Assembly (NCBI GenBank): GCA_960531495.1
Contig: OY482862.1
Span: forward strand, 17,085,671 to 17,149,670
From: Zeus faber
Taxonomy: Eukaryota > Chordata > Actinopteri > Zeiformes > Zeidae
DNA length: 64,000 nt
Reading direction: 5' to 3'
The position numbers and the translations under genes were made by a program. How positions within the stretch are numbered: the stretch's first letter is position 1; each line of letters starts with the position of its first letter. Below the pieces are notes generated by a model. The model did not search any database and was not told the origin of the DNA. It saw only the letters and a list, made by a program, of their open reading frames with translations. Shown here one piece after another: positions 60,015 through 64,000 of the stretch.

Positions 60015-63000
60015 ATGGCAGCGTCAGTGGTTCAGTATGGGAGAAGAAGTGGATCCACTAAACAAGGTCAGTACAAAGGAAACAAGCCTGATTGGCCTCC
60101 CCTCACTATTCATTTCCCTGAAAGCTTGAAATTAAAAAGCAAATAAATGCAAAATAAGTGTAGCCCTTGTATATGAAATGTGCTATACAAATAAACATGC
60201 CTTCCTTCACTCTATACCATTTCTCAAGGCTCTTCACATGGGAGAGTAGGCCTACATGCACCGGATCTTCGCCAAATCGCTGTCTTACCCAGAGCTGAAT
60301 TCCACAGAATTCAAGGAAGTCTAAATCGTGTTAATAAATATGAGGAAAGTATCAGAGAGGCAGCGCAGCAAAGAGAGGCCATGCATCTGCGCTCAAAAGA
60401 GGTGGTGAAATTCTGGCCCAACACCATTGCTGTAAGTTCACAATGCCAGACTCATAGTGCAAATTCAGTTTACTTATTGAGACACCAATGTAGCTTGATG
60501 ACAATTCTAACAATGTGATCTCGTCAAAGTCGCAAAGGCAGAACAAACTTGAAGCAAAGAAGATTCGAGAAGAGAGAGAAGAACAACAAAGGAAAATGAC
60601 CGATATTGAAGAGGCCAAATATCAGGCGCAAAAGCGCAAGGAGGCCATTGAAAAAGCTAAGGCTCAGCAATATTACCAAACCGACAGGGTCAAAGGACTT
60701 CATGTTAGTATTGCTCGGAAACAGCATATTTATCAGTACCGCTTGGATGCTAGAGCCATACGCACGTTATCGAGCTTCATGATGAGCATAACGACAAGAT
60801 GGTGTCCCATTGCATTGCAGAGTGCACTCTTACTGTGTGAAGTTTTGAAGGAGAGGGACGCACAAGTTGAACTGAAGCGCAGAATCAAGAGCACCTCCAA
60901 GGATACGGAACAAGCGCTCATTGACATGATGAATTCCAGGGAAGATGAGGCTTTCAAACAAGAGCAGCAGAGGGAATCTCAGAGGATGCTCGCCAGACAA
61001 GCCAATGCAGAAGATCTGATGAAGCAGTAAGAACCGACGACACACCGCGTTCCAGATTATTATGCAAATATATTTCTCTGAGTTTCCTAAATAGTCGATG
61101 CACATGACAGTCAGTATCATTTTCAAGTCATCAACCGTTAGGGTTTAATTCGAGTGTTATTGTACAAACCTCCCAATGATAACAGTATTTGTTTCAAAAA
61201 TAAAAAAAGTTAAAATGCACTGTTCCAAATTATTATGCACAACAGAATTTCAAAACATTTTTTAGGTTGTAAAGAACTGTAAATGGTCATTTGTTGAATT
61301 TGCAGTATTATGAGTTCATATTTACTGAAATCAAAAGCTATTTCAATCAAAACATCTTAACAGGCCAAGTTACATGTTAACACAGGAGCCTTCTTTGATA
61401 TCACCCTCACAATTCTTGCATCTTGAACTTGTGAGTTTTTGGAGAGTTTCTCCTTGAATTTCTTTGCAGGATGTCAGAACAGCCTCCCAGAGCTGCTGTT
61501 CTGATGCAAACTGCCTCCCACCCTCATAGATCTTTTGCTTGAGGATGCTCCAAAGCTTCTCAATAGGGTTGAGGTCAGGGAAGGACGGGGGCCACACCAT
61601 GAGTTTCTCTCCTTTTATGTCCATAGCAGCCAATGACACAGAGGTATTCTTTGCAGCATGAGATGGTGCATTGTCATGCATGAAGATGATTTTGCTACGT
61701 AAGGCACGGTTCTTGTTTTGTACCATGGAAGAAAGTGCTCAGTCAGAAACGCTTGATACTTATCCGAGGTCATTTCACACCTTCAGGGACGCTAAAGGGG
61801 CCCACCAGCTCTCTCCCCATGATTCTACCCAAAACATGACTTTGCCACCTCTTTGCTGACGTCGCAGCCTCGTTGGGACATGGTGGTCATCCACCAACCG
61901 TCCACTACTCCATCCATCTGCACCATCCAGGGTTGCACGGCACTCATCAGTAAACAAGACTGTTTGAAAATGAGTCTTCATGTATTTCTGGGCCCACTGC
62001 AACCGTTTCTGCTTGTGAGCATTGGTTAGGGGGGGCCCAATAGTAGGTTTATGCCCAACTGCAAGCCTCTGGAGGATCCTACACCTTGAGGGTCGCGGGA
62101 CTCCAGCGGCACCAGCAGCTTCAAATACCTGTTTGCTGCTTTGTAACGGCATTTTAGCAGCTGCTCTCTTAATCCCATGAATCTGTCTGGCAGAAACCTT
62201 CCTCATTCTGCCTTTATCTGCACCAACCTGTCTGTGCTCTGAATCAGCCACAAATCTCTTCACAGTACGATGATCACAATTAAGTTTCCGTGAAATATCT
62301 AATGTTTTCATATCTTGTCCAAGGCATTGCACTATTTGAGGCTTTTCGGCAGCAGAGAGATCCTTTCTCTTTCCCATATTGCTTGAAACCTGTGGCCTGC
62401 TTCATAATGTGGAACGTCCTTCTGAAGTAGTTTTCCTTTAATTGGGCTCAACTGGCAAACTAATTATCACAGATGTCTGAGATTGATTTTAGTGATCCAA
62501 AGAGCCCAGAGACATAATACCATCCATGAGTTTAATTAAAAAACAAAAAATGTAATGTTTGTGACGATTAAATCCAATTTGCATAATAATTTGGAACGCG
62601 GTGTAATCGCTAGAGGGGCACGAGAGTTTTTACTTCCAATTTAAAGGATTAAAGACACGCCCAAGTAAGGTTGAAAGAAAATGCTGTCGGAGCAAATCCA
62701 TATTTAATGTTTCGCTTTTACAGGATGAAGGAAGCTGAGCTGGTGAGAGCTCAAGAGCAGCGAGATAACAAGGAAGACGGAGAGGATATCCAGCGATGTC
62801 GAGAACTTTACCTCACGGAGCAAAGTATGGAGAGACGAAGACAACTGGAGCAGAAGAGAAGCATCATGCAGGCCCACTTGGTACGGGAGAGGCTGCTGGA
62901 GAGGCTTTTATATTATTTTATTGCAATATAAACAAAGAAATTCTTACTCTTGTCAATGTTATGCATCTGCAGGAGCATATCTCCAACAGGGACACCGTGA

Positions 63001-63970
63001 GAGCGGTGGAACGACAGAAGCGGGAGTTGGAGGACGAACAGTTAAAATGTTTTCTCTCGGCAAAACAAAAGATGCTGAAGTTCAGGAAAGAAAAAGAGGC
63101 GGAGCTGTTCAGGTAAGTCCCATCAAAGGGGATCCCAGATCTGGACGACCGCCATCGTAGTTCTATCGGCATACCTCGTGCCGGGGCGTTGACGCTCCGC
63201 GTCGTTCTTGTACTTTTCTTCAGAGAGGCCCAGATGCGCAGGGAGAAGATCACGGACAAGCTGGCGGCCGCCAAGCAGACGCAAGTTATCGACGAGGAGG
63301 AGGCCATCGCAAGGGCCATCGCTGAGCAAGAAGCGAAACAGGCACAGCGACACAGGAATGAGGAGGAGAGAAAGGCCGCCATGTTGAAGTCTATTGCTGA
63401 ACACAGAGAAACCAAGGTAAGACACGAGAGACATGCCGTCCGTCGTTCCGGTGTAGGAGGTGGCGCGGCTCAAAGGACACCAACAAAACATTCAAACGAC
63501 AATGAGCTTTTATTACTTCTGGGGGGAACAAAAGAATACAGTTTTCATCCTCAGGTAGCTTTGTATTTTGTCAAGTTTTCTAAATTTCGCATGTTGGCCT
63601 GTCCATAGTTCTGATGTAGTACATTGTACGGCTCAAAGGACGCAAAATTATTCAATGGCAATTATATCTTAAATATGAAGGTGAATGGCAAATAAACAGA
63701 GACGTCTAGAACAGGTTTTCAACCCGCTGTAGCTTTTTTTGTTTCGGTTTTTTTTGGTCGGTGAAGCTCAAATGTCAAACTCTCCCTCCATCGTGTCTCA
63801 TTAAGATGCAGGAACAAGAGAGGAAGGATGTGAGGGAACAGGAGGACGCCCTGAACAGGCTGCACGCCATCAAGGATGCCGAAAGAATATTTCTCCAGAA
63901 GCAACAGCAGAAGGCTCAAAAGAATAAAGAAGATGGCAGAATTTTACAAGATCTTTATGTCGACCAAATG
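60015..63970 (+). CDS. cfap210: CFAP210 (CCDC173), ciliary microtubule inner protein; 3' end outside window
   Basis: Eight exons seen: 60015-60066, 60229-60431, 60530-60703, 60821-61026, 62724-62880, 62973-63112, 63224-63416, 63806-63970; the first 430 residues. CFAP210 is a coiled-coil protein inside doublet microtubules of motile cilia and sperm tails. Almost the whole product is charged helix rich in Glu, Lys, Arg and Gln (EAKKIREEREEQQRKM, KYQAQKRKEAIEKAKAQ). The MAASVVQYGRRSGS start and IEEAKYQ/YYQTDRVKG blocks resemble the human protein. Intron 4 is almost entirely a Tc1 element. The last donor (ATG then GTGATG) lies 30 bases from the window end and is less certain. Confidence 0.93.
61041..62605 (-). 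mobile_element. Tc1/mariner element with broken transposase (CFAP210 intron 4)
   Basis: A full-length element of about 1.56 kb. The terminal inverted repeats are CACCGCGTTCCAGATTATTA at the left and its near-exact complement ending TTGGAACGCGGTGTA at the right. The right flank keeps TA; the left reads CA, probably a mutated TA. A further copy of the repeat core lies inside the left end at about 61223-61240. The transposase reads leftward from ATG 62377. It has a helix-turn-helix (LDISRKLNCDHRTVKRF), the first Asp (FTDECRATLD, D144), the second (MHDNAPSH) and Glu (DLNPIEKLW). A stop at 61775-61777 and frameshifts between about 61700 and 61800 split it, so this copy should be immobile. Confidence 0.95.
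61370..62377 (-). pseudogene. Tc1 transposase pseudogene
   Basis: The coding remnant of the element above. The N-terminal piece (62377 down to 61775, 200 codons) and the C-terminal piece (61726 down to 61370, 118 codons) are in the same nominal frame. The intervening 50 bases read in other frames, which indicates small indels. The DD34E-type catalytic residues are split between the two pieces. The last codons form a Cys-containing tail (SSRCKNCEGDIKEG). Confidence 0.9.
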
Positions 63971-64000
63971 GTGATGTACCCGGCGCGTACCTTTCGGGGG

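Overview
The window is vertebrate nuclear DNA, almost certainly from a ray-finned (teleost) fish. It holds spliced genes with ordinary GT-AG introns, very many long CA/GA/TA microsatellites and two Tc1-type transposon copies. Every coding exon was placed by reading the frame through splice junctions and comparing it with the remembered human family members. Each of the five complete gene models closes with consistent intron phases and a final stop.

Layout: (1) 1-2956, UBR3 3'UTR or downstream sequence with several possible poly(A) signals. (2) 2957-42480, minus strand, a complete 39-exon UBR3 (E3 ubiquitin ligase, about 1841 aa) whose introns carry most of the repeats. (3) 42481-43836, the head-to-head interval between UBR3 and METTL5. 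(4) 43837-46290, plus strand, METTL5 (18S rRNA m6A methyltransferase, 7 exons, 207 aa) with a fossil Tc1 element in intron 1. (5) 46389-48748, minus strand, SSB/La (11 coding exons, 396 aa), tail-to-tail with METTL5. (6) 50028-52109, minus strand, KLHL23 (3 coding exons, 561 aa) with a non-coding first exon and a TATA box. (7) 53622-58639, minus strand, PHGDH (12 exons, 526 aa), which has two GC-AG introns. (8) 60015 to the window end, plus strand, CFAP210/CCDC173 (first 8 exons seen), with a degenerate full-length Tc1 element just after exon 4.

The order UBR3-METTL5-SSB-KLHL23-CFAP210 matches, from memory, the human 2q31 neighbourhood. PHGDH lies between KLHL23 and CFAP210 here, whereas in human it is on chromosome 1. 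The genes are not functionally linked as a pathway: they serve protein degradation, rRNA modification, RNA chaperoning, cullin-3 adaptor function, serine synthesis and cilia. I found no CRISPR array, bacterial operon or convincing RNA gene. The points most worth checking are the paired GC-AG introns in PHGDH, an inverted repeat pair flanking UBR3 exon 23, a near-perfect intronic hairpin, the Tc1 insertion beside a CFAP210 splice donor, and an RG-rich tail on La.
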